Positions 53,425 through 62,584 are shown, counted from the first letter of the stretch. The stretch is DNA of 64,000 nucleotides from Shewanella oneidensis MR-1 (GCF_000146165.2 NC_004347.2:744001-808000); one strand, 5' to 3'. The notes: generated from the letters alone by a model not told the origin. Made by a program: numbers and translations.

Positions 53425-55409
53425 AGTTTTTCAAACCGCTTATACTCAGCATTGAGAACACTGATAAAGTAGTCCTCTTCATACTCAACATCTTCCATAA
53501 GTTCGCTCATGCGTTGAATTAACTTTGCTCTCAATCTTGGTGTTGCACTTTTTTCTTCACAGAAGTCTTTCACGAGGTCTTCTATCGATGGAGTTTCATC
53601 CCAAACTAGCATTGTATTTTGACTCTCAATTTCCTCATTTGAAGGTATTCGTAAATTCATATAGCCATTGGTTTTCATGCAGTCCATTCCAGCTCTTAAA
53701 GCTACCACTAATTCAGCACTAGTCTGCTCACTAACTACTAAGTGGCTTTCTAAGAAAGAACGAGCCATCATCGTATAAAGACCATTCCTGAAATATGTTC
53801 CTCTATGCAGATTCATAGCAAAGCAGATAACGAAAGGAAACTCTAAACCTTTTGCATTATTAATATTTGATATAAACATTTTAGAAGAGTCAGTCTTCTT
53901 ACTCTCATGAGAAATGTTTACTTTCCATTGATAGGCATCACTAACTTTACGAGCTAAACGAGGGATTTCATCATAAATATAGTTAGCTTTATCTAAAAAT
54001 AGAACAGCAATATCACCTGGAGTTACAGTTTCATACCTAGCAACTATATTTTGTATAACTTCGAAAATGGAGTTTGCTATAGATGCACTGTTTTTTATTA
54101 CATTAATTGATGTTGATTCAAACTCATTTGGGATATCCTCAAATCTGCGTAATGGGTCTCGACTAACTATTGCCCTACCATTTATTTCCTCATAATTATA
54201 TCCACAAGCTGCCCATTCATCATCTTTAAGCCATCGTAAGACAGGGTTCTCATATAGTCCCATTCCAAGTGCATGTGAAAGCATAAGATTTTTCGGATCT
54301 GTTCGATAGCATTTCTTAAGAAGAAGATCTGCGCGGCTAGCAGATTCATCTATAGGTCTGAAAATATTTTGGAAAACATCACCAGCCACAAATATTTTAT
54401 TTTTTGTTATTAATTCACAAAGATTTATAAAGCTTTCACCAAAATCTTGGCTTTCATCAATAAAAATATAGTCAAAAATATATTTTTTATCACCATCTTT
54501 AGTTCGCTCTGTAATTTGTTTGATTGCTTCTTTACAGAGGTTTTCAAAGGAGCCATTGTGAAATGTCCCAAAAGGGATTTCATATTTATAGCAAATGTAG
54601 CGATACATTCCTGAGTAAGGTTTTGGGCCGTTACCCCATGAACTAAAGCAAAAAAGCTTTTTATCCCATTCTATCTGTTTCTCAACTTTCATAAAGTTGA
54701 AAAACTCTGGGATGCGATCTTTCATATTTGAAGCTAAAATTTTGTTGAAGCATGTAAAGGCAATTCTTGCTTCCTGTTCATTAGAGTAGAGCTCTTTTAT
54801 TTTATGTAGCAACAATTCAGTTTTACCAGAACCTGCCAAACCTTGGATTACAAATTTTTTACCTCTTCCCATTTTAAATAAAAAACTGGTTTGGTCAGTA
54901 TCAAAAAGAACAATTTTAGATTTTATGGTATCTAATAAATTGGTGGCTTCAAGATCGATTTTTGAAACATCATTGATACTTCCAATTACCAATGAAGTAA
55001 TCAAATCTGATACCCTTTTATCTACTGGGTTAGATATTTTTAAACTTTCTAAATCTAAGCTATTACTTGATTCATCTCTAAATAGATGTTGCCATGCTTT
55101 TTTTCTACCAATTTTTTTACGGTAATCAAATTTTTCAGATAAAAATGAAATGTCATCAATAAAATCTTCAATATAGTCTTCAAAGCTATCAATATCATCT
55201 GATACGTTCACAAAACATGGGTGTGAACCAGAGGAAAATATTACGAAGGCACTATCATAATCATATTCTAAGTCTTCTTTTGAAAGAGGGCGAGCTAGAA
55301 CGTATATTTGCTTTTTATTCGTGTCAGCGTAACTTTCAAGTGTATCCTGCAAGTCCGCTGATTCAGCTAGAGCTAAGGATTCTGGGGTAAAAAAACAATA
55401 CTCAGACAT
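53421..55409 (-). CDS. UvrD-like SF1 helicase with unknown N-terminal domain
   Basis: A 662-residue ATPase. Residues 1-170 are acidic and not recognised. Walker A is GLAGSGKT (190-197), motif Ia-like IAFTCFNKILA, motif II IFIDESQD (315-322), motif III-like FVAGDVFQN, motif IV-like KKCYRTDP and motif V-like AKGLEFPFV. The DESQD form and the order fit superfamily 1 (UvrD/Rep-like) translocases. ATG 55409 (MSEYCFF) with GGAG eight bases upstream is preferred to TTG 55424. With the coupled 219-aa gene it forms a two-gene operon in an AT-rich island. Defence is suspected but unproven. Confidence 0.88.
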   Translation of the reverse strand: MSEYCFFTPESLALAESADLQDTLESYADTNKKQIYVLARPLSKEDLEYDYDSAFVIFSSGSHPCFVNVSDDIDSFEDYIEDFIDDISFLSEKFDYRKKIGRKKAWQHLFRDESSNSLDLESLKISNPVDKRVSDLITSLVIGSINDVSKIDLEATNLLDTIKSKIVLFDTDQTSFLFKMGRGKKFVIQGLAGSGKTELLLHKIKELYSNEQEARIAFTCFNKILASNMKDRIPEFFNFMKVEKQIEWDKKLFCFSSWGNGPKPYSGMYRYICYKYEIPFGTFHNGSFENLCKEAIKQITERTKDGDKKYIFDYIFIDESQDFGESFINLCELITKNKIFVAGDVFQNIFRPIDESASRADLLLKKCYRTDPKNLMLSHALGMGLYENPVLRWLKDDEWAACGYNYEEINGRAIVSRDPLRRFEDIPNEFESTSINVIKNSASIANSIFEVIQNIVARYETVTPGDIAVLFLDKANYIYDEIPRLARKVSDAYQWKVNISHESKKTDSSKMFISNINNAKGLEFPFVICFAMNLHRGTYFRNGLYTMMARSFLESHLVVSEQTSAELVVALRAGMDCMKTNGYMNLRIPSNEEIESQNTMLVWDETPSIEDLVKDFCEEKSATPRLRAKLIQRMSELMEDVEYEEDYFISVLNAEYKRFEKL

Positions 55410-55566
55410 GTTTAGGTTCTCCAACCGATCTATTTTAATTAAATATGTAGATAAAATTATATTTTGTTGTCATATAATATTTCTGTTTCTATATTCTGTC
55501 ACTATCATTATCACAATTCAATAAATAGAGTATGGTTAAACTATTTCGTTCTCATTATTGCCTCCA

Positions 55567-55977
55567 CTAGGTCTTACTCAAACATCTTTGGGCGACTTGG
55601 TAGATGATGGTGTCGACTTGTTGCTGGCTGAGTACTTGGGTTTTGAGTGTTGGAATGGTGCCGACTAATTGTTTGTGGTTCAGGATCGGGAACGGTGGTT
55701 TTGATTGGCTTGTGACGTACCAGCCGGGGAATACGAGGGCTGGGGTGGCGGCGACGGGGGAGCCTGTGGCTTTGGTTAACCATTGGCTGACCCGTTCTCT
55801 TAACAAGAGTGCCTGACGTTCGGCCTGTTCTATGGGTTTGGTTTCTGTCCACGAGGGGAAGTTTAAGCGCCCGTCTTTGTAAAACTGCTTAAGCAATAGC
55901 TCCATCACTCCAAGTGTGACAAACATGCTGGAGAGGATGAGCACTACCGATAAAATATTATTAGTAAAATCTGCCAT
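55567..55977 (-). CDS. Membrane-anchored NERD-like fragment
   Basis: A 136-residue protein with a helix near the N-terminus (ILSVVLILSSMFVTLGVMELLL, recognisable in two parts) and a C-terminal part with ATPALVFPGWYV and ILNHKQLVGTIPTL, similar to the last strands of nuclease-related NERD domains. The catalytic N-terminal half of a NERD domain is absent, so this may be a truncated relative. ATG 55977 has AAGGACGT upstream. It has its own transcription direction, the same as the helicase. Function unknown. Confidence 0.6.
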   Translation of the reverse strand: MADFTNNILSVVLILSSMFVTLGVMELLLKQFYKDGRLNFPSWTETKPIEQAERQALLLRERVSQWLTKATGSPVAATPALVFPGWYVTSQSKPPFPILNHKQLVGTIPTLKTQVLSQQQVDTIIYQVAQRCLSKT

Positions 55978-56637
55978 TTACGTCCTTGCAGTAAAAGCGG
56001 TTAGCGTTAATCCCATTAGGTACAAGCATGTACTGATTTAACGGGGTGACAGAGGTGGCTGTTAAGAGGGGTGAGGCAGATAACTGATTTGCTTCTTCAT
56101 CCCTAAATAGCGTGCTCGATAATCGATGTCGAGTGTGGCTCTGTGTTTTCCCTAAGTGGCACACTTTAACCTGCTCAATACGGTTTAATCAATGCGTTTT
56201 ATCACAAAAAGTTATTTTAAATAATGACTTGCCACACAGTTGTTTGTGATGAGCTTAAGGGCAAGGGGCAAGGGGGGTGACAATTTATTTAGGCAATTTA
56301 TTTACTGGGAAGGGCCGGTTCAACAATCGCTGGCGTTGAGTTTTGGTCAATGATTAAACAAGGGCAAATGAGCACCACCGAAAAGATGACACCATGGGAA
56401 AAAATTTATTCTTTAGCGGCATCATCGTATCTGAGGGATGCTGCCCCTCAATTTGGAGCAGCAAGCTCTCTGTTTGCTACAGAACCCGTTTGCAGGCTAC
56501 GGGGCAGATCACTTTCAATCACACACTTTACTTGTTTGATTGCTCTTGTTAACGCAATCTTAGTTTATGCAGAACGCTGGCAAGTAAAATTTTTCATATT
56601 ATTGACTTATAGTAAATTTTTTGATTCTGTAGGTGTG
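55978..56637. other. Long gap in the AT-rich island
   Basis: 660 bases with no gene I can support. A GCAAGGGGCAAGGGG direct repeat and a repeated CAATTTATTTA lie near 56260-56310. An open 102-codon frame (56350-56658) has no supporting feature. Confidence 0.5.
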
Positions 56638-57240
56638 TTAGCTTCTTGCTGGCTCTAACACTTTAAACGTTTTCATAATATTGTCGCAATCCTCGGCAAA
56701 CTTGAATGAATAATTAGGCATAAAATTAAACCTTACAGTAATAAAGTAGCCTGGTTCTCTTTCTATACTATATTCAACCATGCTCGAGAACTGAGTGGAA
56801 AAAACGACTTTTATTGCAGGCTTACCACCTATTTCTATTCTGGTTGCAACGGCATCTGGGTTCACTGCTTTTATATTTTTTTCTACGTTTTCCAAATTTC
56901 CTGGATTTTCTGTAAAATCGCTAACAGAAAAGGACATAAATGGATTCATTGATTCAAAGTCCACCATTCCATGATAGGTGTCGTCATTGTTTCTAATTTT
57001 TAGTTGAGACGGATAATTAAAGCTGAAACCTAAATTTTTCCCAACATAGATTTGATCGAGCTCTTTTTTTAATGGTACGGTGTAAAATTGTGCATATTGG
57101 TCCTGTTCTTGGCTTTCTGTCGTTTCCGAATTTTCAGCTACATTTTCTTTGAAAGTAGTTGCGTTGACTTCTTTATCATAGTAGGTAATAGCTAAGGTAA
57201 CAGTCAGAATTGTAATCAAAAATGTTTTTTTCATGATCAT
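56638..57240 (-). CDS. Secreted hypothetical protein (200 aa)
   Basis: A 200-residue exported protein with a signal-like N-terminus (MKKTFLITILTVTLAITYY), then a low-complexity Glu/Thr/Ser stretch and a folded domain (LGFSFNYPSQLKIRNNDDTYHGMVDF ... EIGGKPAIKVVFST, in pieces). This strand-rich domain looks like the PsbP/LpqN-like lipid-associated fold that often follows FSFNYP motifs. That match is from pattern memory, not search. ATG 57240 has AAGG upstream. No partner genes adjoin. Confidence 0.65.
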   Translation of the reverse strand: MIMKKTFLITILTVTLAITYYDKEVNATTFKENVAENSETTESQEQDQYAQFYTVPLKKELDQIYVGKNLGFSFNYPSQLKIRNNDDTYHGMVDFESMNPFMSFSVSDFTENPGNLENVEKNIKAVNPDAVATRIEIGGKPAIKVVFSTQFSSMVEYSIEREPGYFITVRFNFMPNYSFKFAEDCDNIMKTFKVLEPARS

Positions 57241-57627
57241 TGCTCAGCCTTTTAAATAAATGTTAAATCGGGTTGGAAATACTTAGTAATACTTAAGTTT
57301 GCTAAGTAGTTCTTATTATTCGGTTAAAAATTCTGGCTCTATTCTAATCATAGTAGAATGAGTCATTGACCGACAGAGGCTAATATCACCGCCTAAGGCG
57401 AGAAGTATAAGGATAACGGGTTAACCAAACAGAGTGGGACTCGATAACTTATATTTGTGGATTATATATTAGGCGGGTGTTGCCACTCTTGCCCTTAAGG
57501 TATTTACCTTTATCAGAGCTTGAATGGCAACGTAATATTAATTCTAGCGGCGTTTATTAATCATTTCTTTGAGTTACAATCTAAATTAATGATATTAAAA
57601 TCTAGACGCTACTATTTAATATTATAA
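57241..57627. other. Gap in the AT-rich island
   Basis: 387 AT-rich bases with promoter-like stretches. I see no gene, repeat or strong hairpin. Confidence 0.5.
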
Positions 57628-58071
57628 TTACATTTTATTTTTAATTAGCATCACTTCCATAATGGTTGCTGCTTGACTTTCATCAATGTTTAAGCATCCA
57701 TAGGCTTGTTCTAAAACAGCTCTTTCTTCTCGTTCTAAAGTACCATCACTCAATATAATGTCACAAATACAAGCGAATGCTGTATTCTTAAGTTCGTTAG
57801 GAATGTACTGACTTGCTTCAGTCATCAGCGCTGGAGAGCCTTTACTTCTCAGAATACCAATCGCCTTATTAAACATTTTTTTGATTTCAGAATCTTTTAC
57901 TTCAGAGAACATCTTTAATCGTGAAATATAACCAACGATCGCACCCCATTCATCATCATCTATATTCCCATCAGAACCCGCTGCGGCAATACAAATACCG
58001 ATAAATCCGAACTGAACCGTATCATTTGAGCTGCCTTGCACTTGCGAAAATATTTTGTCAAAAAAACTCAT
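57628..58071 (-). CDS. TerB-like protein
   Basis: A 147-residue helical protein similar to tellurite-resistance TerB domains. The acidic, metal-binding helix pairs are seen in AAAGSDGNIDDDEWGAIVGY and CDIILSDGTLEREERAVLEQ, where each SDG...E turn carries the family's conserved Asp/Glu. ATG 58071 (MSFFDKIFSQVQ) has GGAGATATACC upstream. A stand-alone TerB-like gene without ter neighbours often sits in phage-defence or stress islands. The actual role is unknown. Confidence 0.75.
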   Translation of the reverse strand: MSFFDKIFSQVQGSSNDTVQFGFIGICIAAAGSDGNIDDDEWGAIVGYISRLKMFSEVKDSEIKKMFNKAIGILRSKGSPALMTEASQYIPNELKNTAFACICDIILSDGTLEREERAVLEQAYGCLNIDESQAATIMEVMLIKNKM

Positions 58072-58891
58072 GGTATATCTCCAATAATGTGTTGTTAACT
58101 TGGTTGCCATATTTAATGGTAGTGCCCACTGTGTAGTGAAATGAAAAAGTAAATTTTATATCTGTCAATTTAAATAAAGTGTACTATGTTACCTTGCTTA
58201 ATTTTACTTAATGCTGATCATGTTAGTTTTTTTTGCTGGTAACATTGGTGTTATTAATTTTAAAATCCGGACAGCACTAATGACTCTAAGTATTTTATTA
58301 CTTTAAGTTAACTACAACTTGAATAACTATTTATACAGAATCAACCAAGTGGTTGCCTAAGTATATGATTATCAGGTCTTTGCTATGCTGTTCCCAAAGC
58401 GGTTATTTATCAAAACTTTCCTTTCAAAGCATAAGGACTTTAACTTTCTAGCTGTAATCAACTGAAATATCTATGCTTTTATTATGAAAAAATGGTTTTA
58501 GCCATAACCTAATTTTTTGCAAGATAGCATGCTGGAATGAATGTGAAATGTAAGAAAATTCTGAAGTTCGAAATTTTAAAACTACAACTAGCTTGAGATC
58601 TCATATCTTAAATTTTTGAGTGATTTTTTATTTCATACTTTCAGTTGAATGCTTTATCGGTCTCATAATCCGGTGGCCGTTACGCCGTGAATCAACAACA
58701 GTGATAAAAGGCAATTTCCTCAATACGTTTCATCATTTAAATAACTATTTGTGGTTATCTGGGGGCAGATGGACATGGGGGAGAAACTTGGGGGGACGCA
58801 GGGCAAATAACAACGGCCAATCGGATCGGCCGTTGTTATGATCCCGCTATTGCGCTAAGGCTTAACTGCTAGCGGCTTAACTGCTAGCGGC
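58072..58891. other. Long non-coding stretch at the right border of the AT-rich island
   Basis: 820 bases. The only clear structure is a 12-bp hairpin ATAACAACGGCC / GGCCGTTGTTAT (58807-58818 with 58828-58839) and a 15-bp tandem repeat GGCTTAACTGCTAGC (about 58859-58888) just outside the DUF3297 gene. No gene is supported. Confidence 0.55.
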
Positions 58892-59137
58892 TTAACGGTA
58901 AAATGCTTCTACTGTGCCTTTGATCGTTAACAGTAGTGGTTGACCGCGACGGTCTAAAGATTTGCTTGGCACTTTAACCCAGCCTTCGCTGATGCAGTAT
59001 TCTTCGACATCGAAACGTTCTTTACCGTTTACGCGAATACCTACATCGTGTTCGAAAATCGCAGCCACATGGTGTGGGCTGCGTGGGTTAACCGAAAGAC
59101 GATCCGGTAATGCGGGTTGTGCAGTTGTGTCAGTCAT
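58892..59137 (-). CDS. DUF3297 family protein
   Basis: An 81-residue protein that fits DUF3297 over its whole length: LPDRLSVNPRSPHHVAAIFEHDVGIRVNGKERFDVEEYCISEGWVKV can be traced in pieces, ending with LTIKGTVEAFYR. Family members are small and conserved in gammaproteobacteria, of unknown function. A tandem 15-bp repeat lies immediately after the stop. It is monocistronic. Confidence 0.9.
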   Translation of the reverse strand: MTDTTAQPALPDRLSVNPRSPHHVAAIFEHDVGIRVNGKERFDVEEYCISEGWVKVPSKSLDRRGQPLLLTIKGTVEAFYR

Positions 59138-59221
59138 GGTCGTTATCTGTAGTGAACAAAAAGTGCGTTATTGTAGGCAATACCGCCGCCTTGCTCAAGG
59201 ATCTCAATCAAGAGTCTGGTT

Positions 59222-59839
59222 TTATACTGCACCCGCATTGGAAAAGGCTTTTAAAGTGCGGCCATTTTCCCTGCCCATAACCGATCTTAAGTAAGTCTTG
59301 GCGAGGATATCGGCATCAATGGTACTAAAACCTGCAAAGTAATCTCGATACGCGGCATATGACTCGGTTAATACTGTAGGGCTGACAATATTGATCCGCT
59401 GCTGGGGTAACTCATTGGCGACCGCGGCAACAAAATGTTCAAGTGCGCCGTTGATGGTGGCGGCGCTAACACCATCTTTAACTGGCACGTCGGCGATAAT
59501 CCCGCTGGTTAAGGTAAAACTGCCGCCCGCATTTAAAAACTGACTGCCAATTTGTACTAACTGGATTTGACCTAGCAATTTACTCTGTATGCCTTTTTGC
59601 CAATCGGCTTGGTCGAGTTGTACAAAGGGTTTAAAGGCGACGTCTCCCATTGCTGCGATAATCGCATCTACTTTGCCTAATTGATTAAAGCCTTGTTGAA
59701 GTGAGTTGGGATCGCAAATATCCATCAACAGATCGCCACGGGTTCGCCCGACTTGGATCACTTGATGGCCTTCAGCCTTAAGTAATCGCGTCACCGCTTG
59801 GCCGATATTGCCTGCTGCACCTACGACGAGTATTTTCAT
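59222..59839 (-). CDS. Short-chain dehydrogenase-like NAD(P)-binding protein
   Basis: A 205-residue Rossmann protein. MKILVVGAAGNIGQAVTRLL is the dinucleotide motif (GAAGNIG), then VIQVGRTRGDLLMDI and VDAIIAAMGDVAF, and TLTSGIIADVPVKDGVSAATINGALEHFV. The usual catalytic Tyr is replaced in that segment (TINGALE instead of YxxxK), as in some atypical SDRs. ATG 59839 has TGGAG upstream; the frame to 59935 is an extension. It is divergent from a LysR gene split by a mobile element. Substrate unknown. Confidence 0.88.
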   Translation of the reverse strand: MKILVVGAAGNIGQAVTRLLKAEGHQVIQVGRTRGDLLMDICDPNSLQQGFNQLGKVDAIIAAMGDVAFKPFVQLDQADWQKGIQSKLLGQIQLVQIGSQFLNAGGSFTLTSGIIADVPVKDGVSAATINGALEHFVAAVANELPQQRINIVSPTVLTESYAAYRDYFAGFSTIDADILAKTYLRSVMGRENGRTLKAFSNAGAV

Positions 59840-59938
59840 GATTTTCTCCATAATTGAATATAAACACAGCATAGCTCGGCGAAATAAACTGAAAAAGCCC
59901 ATATAATCACCAGATTGTTTAGAAAATGGATTCAATCA

Positions 59939-61112
59939 ATGAATTTGACTCATCTTCAATCCTTTATGATGGTTGTGAAAATGCAGAGCTTTAGTGCGGC
60001 ATCGGAGCAGCTTGAAGCCTCTAAGGGATAGGGCGTGTTGACGTTTCGAGATTAAATTTTGTTCGTTCTGGCAAGTTCGTGCTCGCGAAACGAGGAATGA
60101 TGTGTAGTTATTCTACTCAAATGACGAGCTGCTCTTATGACAGAAAGTAAGAGCAAGGGCTTGCCAGACGAACCCTTCGGGCGGCATTTGGCTGGTTTTT
60201 CTGCCGCGTTATCGTCCGTTTATGTAGAATAACTACACTGCACGGACTTTGCCTTGCATAAAAGCCAGCCAAATTGCTGCAAAAATAACCCTGAAACGTC
60301 AACACGCCCTAGTGTCTCGCCATGTTAAAGCCTTGGAAGATGAGCTGGGCTGCCAGCTGTTGTATCGCACTACACGGCGAGTCTCGATGACTGAAGCTGG
60401 GCAAACCTTATATGTAAAAGCCTGTGAAATCGACAGATTAGCCAGCGAAGCCGAGCGTTTAGTGCAAGATTTAACCGAGGATTATTGTGGCCGTTTAACG
60501 TTCACTGCCCCCACTGAGTTGGGTAAAGCCCTATTAGAGCCTTTATTGATCCCGTTGATGGCGCATTTTCCTCAGGTTAGGTTTGAATTTTGTTTTGAGC
60601 AAGATATTCAAGATGTTGAATTTGGTCAGTTTGACCTTGCCTTAAGAACCACGCTTAAACATAGCGATAATTTAGTCGCTAAGTATCTCGGGCGAATTTG
60701 CCATGTGTTAGTGGCAGCGCCAGCATATTTGCTTTCGGCAGACTTGATAAATCTCCAAGATTTACCACTGTATTCGTTACTTTCAGGCGGCGAAACGCAG
60801 TGGACTCTCGAGCATGCCGCTGGGGAGAGTTTAACCCTAGGGTTTGAGCCCGCAATTATTAGCTCTAACTATGCCACCAGTCATCTTTTAGCCTTGAGCG
60901 GTCAAGGGATTGCCTGTTTGCCTTATTACTTAGTGCATGAGGATATCGCGCAGCATAAACTGGTGCGGTTACTGCCTGAATGGCAATCATATCCACATGA
61001 TTTATATATGGTATATGCAAAACAAAGCCATTACTCCAAAAAGCTGCGGCAGTTACAGCAGTTATTGCTGCAATGGTGCGCGGACAACCCCACATTTATC
61101 CGTAAATCATAA
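59939..61112 (+). pseudogene. LysR-family regulator split by a miniature element
   Basis: The start ATG 59939 gives the LysR opening LTHLQSFMMVVKMQSFSAASEQLEASKG, recognisable in two parts. It then meets TAG at 60029 where the 279-bp element begins. After the element the second half resumes: VSRHVKALEDELG (rest of the helix-turn-helix), RTTRRVSMT and a full sensor domain ending at 61112. A chance frame, opening at TTG 60249 in the element, joins the second half in phase. Removing the element and one TA leaves the two halves one base out of phase, so a small indel accompanied or followed insertion. Confidence 0.9.
60031..60309. mobile_element. Miniature inverted-repeat element, copy 2 (279 bp)
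   Basis: The same termini as copy 1 (GGGCGTGTTGACGTTTC and its inverse) with TA on both sides (60029-60030; 60310-60311). Internal inverted repeats interleave: 60061-60075 pairs with 60160-60173, and 60102-60116 with 60224-60238. It sits inside the LysR helix-turn-helix. Confidence 0.93.
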
Positions 61113-61125
61113 GGGTTCTAGCACC

Positions 61126-61200
61126 TAGGCGTGTTGATGTGCTGATGTATTAACGTGTTGAAAAGTGCTGGCAAGCTGATGCTAATAAATCGAGGAGGAC
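61126..61200. repeat. Possible decayed left half of the miniature element
   Basis: CTAG-GCGTGTTGATGT at the left and CTGGCAAGCTGATGCT...CGAGGA later preserve, in order, the left-end motifs of the miniature element (CTGGCAAGCTnnTGCTnnnnAAnCGAGGA). The rest is lost. Confidence 0.35.
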
Positions 61201-61368
61201 GCTTAGTATTGATTATTTTACGTGGTGAAAGTGATGCTCGAGCCGATGTTGAAGATTTTCAAGCTGCGGTTGTTATACCGATAACCACTTATGTAGCTAA
61301 TTCCTTATGCATCTAGTCACTTATGTATCAATCTTTTTTATCGCTAAGCAGGGCAGAATCTAACCACT

Positions 61369-61758
61369 ATGCATGATGATATTAGTATTCCCTTGCCATC
61401 ACTTATCCATCGTATCGGCCGCGAGGCGGTAAAGCGGGCGCAGGCAATGGCGCTAAAGCATGGCTGCGAGCTTAAGCGGGTGCGCCGCTCCCGCAATTGG
61501 AGCATTACAGGGCAGGCTATCGCTATTCAAAGCTGTTGTGGTGAGTTAAAAGCACAGAGTGATGCCGCCGAATTTGCCTTTATGATCAAAAAGATCGATA
61601 CCGCCTTGCTGCAACACGCCGATAAGCTTGAACCATTGAGCGCAAAATTAATCCGCCTAATCAACCAAAACCCCGCCATTACCTTAGGCGAGCTCATGCA
61701 GCAAACCCAATGCAGCATAACAGAGGCAAGATTGGCCCGCTTTGAGGCCGAACTCTAG
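61369..61758 (+). CDS. Ribosome recycling factor family protein (RRF_GI-like)
   Basis: A 129-residue protein. LPSLIHRIGREAVKRAQAMALKHGCELKRVRRSRNWSITGQ, traced in pieces, matches the short ribosome-recycling-factor-like family seen in Shewanella and Vibrio, which is shorter than true Frr and of unclear function. A Cys pair follows in QSCCGELK. ATG 61369 is the first in frame, with only a weak ribosome site. It lies between the split LysR and the split membrane-protein gene. Confidence 0.8.
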   Translation: MHDDISIPLPSLIHRIGREAVKRAQAMALKHGCELKRVRRSRNWSITGQAIAIQSCCGELKAQSDAAEFAFMIKKIDTALLQHADKLEPLSAKLIRLINQNPAITLGELMQQTQCSITEARLARFEAEL

Positions 61759-61860
61759 CGCTTTGCTTGCGAGAGTGAGTCGCCTTTGATTTGTATCAAC
61801 ACAGGCGCCTGCTAAAGCGGTCACTATATTAGCCAAATTTTATGAATAGCAGCGTGAATC

Positions 61861-62369
61861 ATGACGAATACTAGGGCGTGTTGACGTTTCGAGATTAAAT
61901 TTTGTTCGTTCTGGCAAGTTCGTGCTCGCGAAACGAGGAATGATGTGTAGTTATTCTACTCAAATGACGAGTGACAAAGAGCAAGGGCTTGCCAGACGAA
62001 CCCTTCGGGCAGCATTTGGCTGGCTTTTCTGCCGCGTTATCGTCCGTTTATGTAGAATAACTACACAGCACGGACTTTGCCTTGCATAAAAGCCAGCCAA
62101 ATTGCTGCAAAAATAACCCTGAAACGTCAACACGCCCTAGGCTGATCACCCTCTTAAAAATCTGCATTAGCCTAGGCCTGTGCCTGATTGCGCTAGGTAT
62201 TTATCTGCATAATTTTAATCAAACCGTCGAAGCTATGGGCGTTAAGGGCATTATTATCAGCGCCTTATGTGTGGCCTTTGGCATGGCGTTATCCCTGCCA
62301 ACTAAGATGTATTTAACCTTTTTACTGGTTAAGCGCGAGGCGGATAAGCGAGGCAAGGCTGAGCATTAA
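61861..62369 (+). pseudogene. Small membrane protein gene split near its start by a miniature element
   Basis: The original start is probably ATG 61861: removing 61874-62137 and one TA gives ATG-ACG-AAT-ACT-AGG-CTG-ATC in perfect phase with the rest. The restored protein is about 81 residues with two hydrophobic helices (ICISLGLCLIALGIYL; GIIISALCVAFGMALSL) and a charged tail (KREADKRGKAEH). In the present form a TTG in the element (62082) opens a longer frame with a different N-terminus (MHKSQPNCCKNN). The family is unknown. Confidence 0.85.
61874..62137. mobile_element. Miniature inverted-repeat element, copy 3 (264 bp)
   Basis: Same termini, flanked by TA (61872-61873; 62138-62139). About 15 bases are missing in the middle compared with copy 2. 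Because the host gene frame is restored exactly on removal with one TA, a 2-bp TA target duplication is demonstrated. Confidence 0.95.
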
Positions 62370-62584
62370 CCCTCGGCTAAACCACAGTGAATGCCGCAAT
62401 AAATCCTACTTTTTGCTTGCTGCTCACGGCATAAAATCCCGCTGGCGTTTTTTTAACATAATTAATCCAAGACTAACGGGCGAAAAACACCGATAATTCC
62501 CCCCAGACGATAGCGCCCAAGGGCAATGCTGTGCGGTAACGGATGCGATTACTGCGTTTGAGCATATTGAGTGGAAAAATTCTA

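Noticed and set aside
56350..56658. 102-codon frame in the island gap
   Set aside because: No convincing ribosome site, domain or composition signal; overlaps the end of the secreted-protein gene.
58620..58841. 73-codon frame before DUF3297
   Set aside because: No ribosome site and low-complexity end; runs through a hairpin.
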